A stretch of 64,000 bases of DNA from Anagrus nilaparvatae (Eukaryota > Arthropoda > Insecta > Hymenoptera > Mymaridae). This document shows positions 55,754-64,000 of the stretch, in pieces. A program made the position numbers and the translations under genes. The first letter of the stretch is position 1. Each line of letters opens with the position of its first letter. The notes beneath the pieces were generated by a model. The model did no database searches and was not told where the DNA came from. It saw nothing but the letters and a program-made list of their open reading frames with translations. Where the stretch lies: the NCBI GenBank assembly GCA_022575985.1, contig JAKSXM010000132.1, positions 15,934,001 through 15,998,000 on the forward strand, in the 5' to 3' direction.

Positions 55754-56401
55754 ATGCAAAGCGATCTTAATTCTCTAAGCAATGAACTAGTGAAAAAAAA
55801 AGTCTACAAAGAATTACATCACTCTACTGGAGAAAAACGTTATGTATGCCAAGTTTGTGATAGAGATTTTAAAGAAAACGGTGGTTTAAAAAGACATTTA
55901 AGATTTCATACAGGTGAAAAGCCTTACAAATGTCAAAAATGTGGAAAAAGTTTTCCTAGAAAAGATTATTTACAGCGGCATCAAATGTTTCATACAACCA
56001 TAAAGCCTATGCAGATGAAAGAATTTGAAAAATCTTTAAGTAATCTCAAAAGTCATCATCGAATCCATGAAGTTGAAAAGCTACTCCCATCCCAGGGCTG
56101 TGGAGAAACTTTTATTTTTCAAAGCCAACTTGCAACACATGATAGGATTGACACAGCTGAAAAACCATTTAAATGTAAAGACTGTGGTAAACCTTTTACT
56201 TCAACTAGCGATCTCACAGACCATTTTATAAAAATTCATACAAATAGAAACTCATACAAATATAAAGAAGGTGAAGATTTTTTAAAGTTTTCTAATAGAC
56301 TAAAGTATCAAGGGGTTAGTCAGTTAAGAAATAAGGTTCCAAGAAATTACTCAACTAATGGAGCTGTGCTGATTTCAGAGTTTTGGCGGCCTTGGATATA
56401 A
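55754..56401 (+). CDS. B2: degenerate C2H2 protein with C-terminal FWRPWI
   Basis: 215 residues, open from the acceptor at 55711 in phase 0 as in B1. Finger 1 (CQVCDRDF) and finger 2 (CQKCGKSF, intact here unlike B1) are complete. The third unit is shortened and has Phe for its second Cys. The fourth lacks its first Cys and last His. The fifth (CKDCGKPF) is complete. The final Cys pair of B1 has become YKEGED. The C-terminus LISEFWRPWI contains an exact WRPW. The contrast between decaying fingers and a perfect corepressor-type tail is the reason to keep it as a possible functional gene. Confidence 0.75.
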   Translation: MQSDLNSLSNELVKKKVYKELHHSTGEKRYVCQVCDRDFKENGGLKRHLRFHTGEKPYKCQKCGKSFPRKDYLQRHQMFHTTIKPMQMKEFEKSLSNLKSHHRIHEVEKLLPSQGCGETFIFQSQLATHDRIDTAEKPFKCKDCGKPFTSTSDLTDHFIKIHTNRNSYKYKEGEDFLKFSNRLKYQGVSQLRNKVPRNYSTNGAVLISEFWRPWI

Positions 56402-63511
<7,110 letters not shown>

Positions 63512-64000
63512 TTGAACGATAAAAGTAGTTTTTTTGTTTTAAAAAATTATTAAATTAGTTTATAGTATGTGTATGTGTCTGATAGATAATTAAAAAAAGG
63601 TAAAAAATTAATAAATAGATTAAGTGTGTTAGTGTTTAAATGTTATTGAAGTAGTGCGCAGGCATTGCCAATAGACTATATTCTATAGAATTATACTCAA
63701 AATATTCAATAAAAACGTTAAATAATATAATAATAAAAAAATAAAAGATCTCTCTTAATATTTACAATAAAAAATTTAATAATTATTTTCAAGAAATGAT
63801 TAGCATAATATTCTCAGCTCACAAAACTTTCTTCTTGAATCAACCCGCAATAAAACTTATTATTATTATTACTTATATTGATATAATTTACATCAAATCT
63901 TAAAATGAATTCTGAGATTTTAATTTCTTCAAAAGGAATAATAAAATTTTTTTATTGGCGTATTCTACACCTGGTGTGTAAATTTTATAGATTTGTAAAA
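63512..64000. other. A6 3' flank; nothing further seen
   Basis: AT-rich DNA with AATAAA-like words (for example CAATAAAAACG at 63708) that could end the A6 transcript. No gene begins before the window edge. Confidence 0.45.

Overview
The window is AT-rich, intron-containing animal DNA, most likely from an insect. The evidence is the many C2H2 zinc-finger exons preceded by T-rich introns ending in cag, AATAAA signals soon after stop codons, a Penelope-like element, a non-LTR retrotransposon, a tnp2-type DNA transposase and a dense population of foldback MITEs. A hymenopteran or hemipteran is my guess, but the species cannot be read from the sequence.

Layout. 1-8.5 kb: one long transposase exon (922-3168) followed by nested terminal-inverted-repeat elements. 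8.5-9.3 kb: a five-finger C2H2 exon with an acidic tail, unlike the later cluster. 9.3-24 kb: no convincing host gene. This stretch holds foldback elements, including a near-perfect palindrome of about 1.2 kb at 17.9-19.1 kb, a TA-flanked family whose ends read CTCCAGT, and a TTAA-flanked 1.2-kb element. 24-64 kb: a same-strand cluster of C2H2 zinc-finger genes and relics built from a repeated cassette, named here A (long finger array), B (short decaying array) and C (pseudogene). The order is a relic and a near-fingerless exon D (24.1-24.9), A1, deleted B, C1, A2, B1, a Penelope/satellite/LINE block (41.9-46.2), A3, A4, A5, B2, C2, A6. Paralogous empty sites date several insertions as younger than the segmental duplications.

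The most interesting signal is at the C-termini. Nine zinc-finger exons end in a shared tail W-x-P-W-(L/I/C)-stop. Three of them read WRPW, the peptide by which Hairy/E(spl) repressors recruit the Groucho/TLE corepressor. The others read WTPW, WCPW or WWPW. The tail is kept in the B genes, whose fingers are decaying, and in D, which has almost no fingers. I infer a lineage-specific repressor family in which variable finger arrays are tethered to a constant C-terminal corepressor peptide, functionally parallel to vertebrate KRAB zinc fingers but with the recruiting element at the opposite end. The fingers differ between paralogs mainly at DNA-contact positions, and internal duplication of finger blocks is visible in A1, A2 and A6. 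Corepressor binding and expression are not shown by the sequence.
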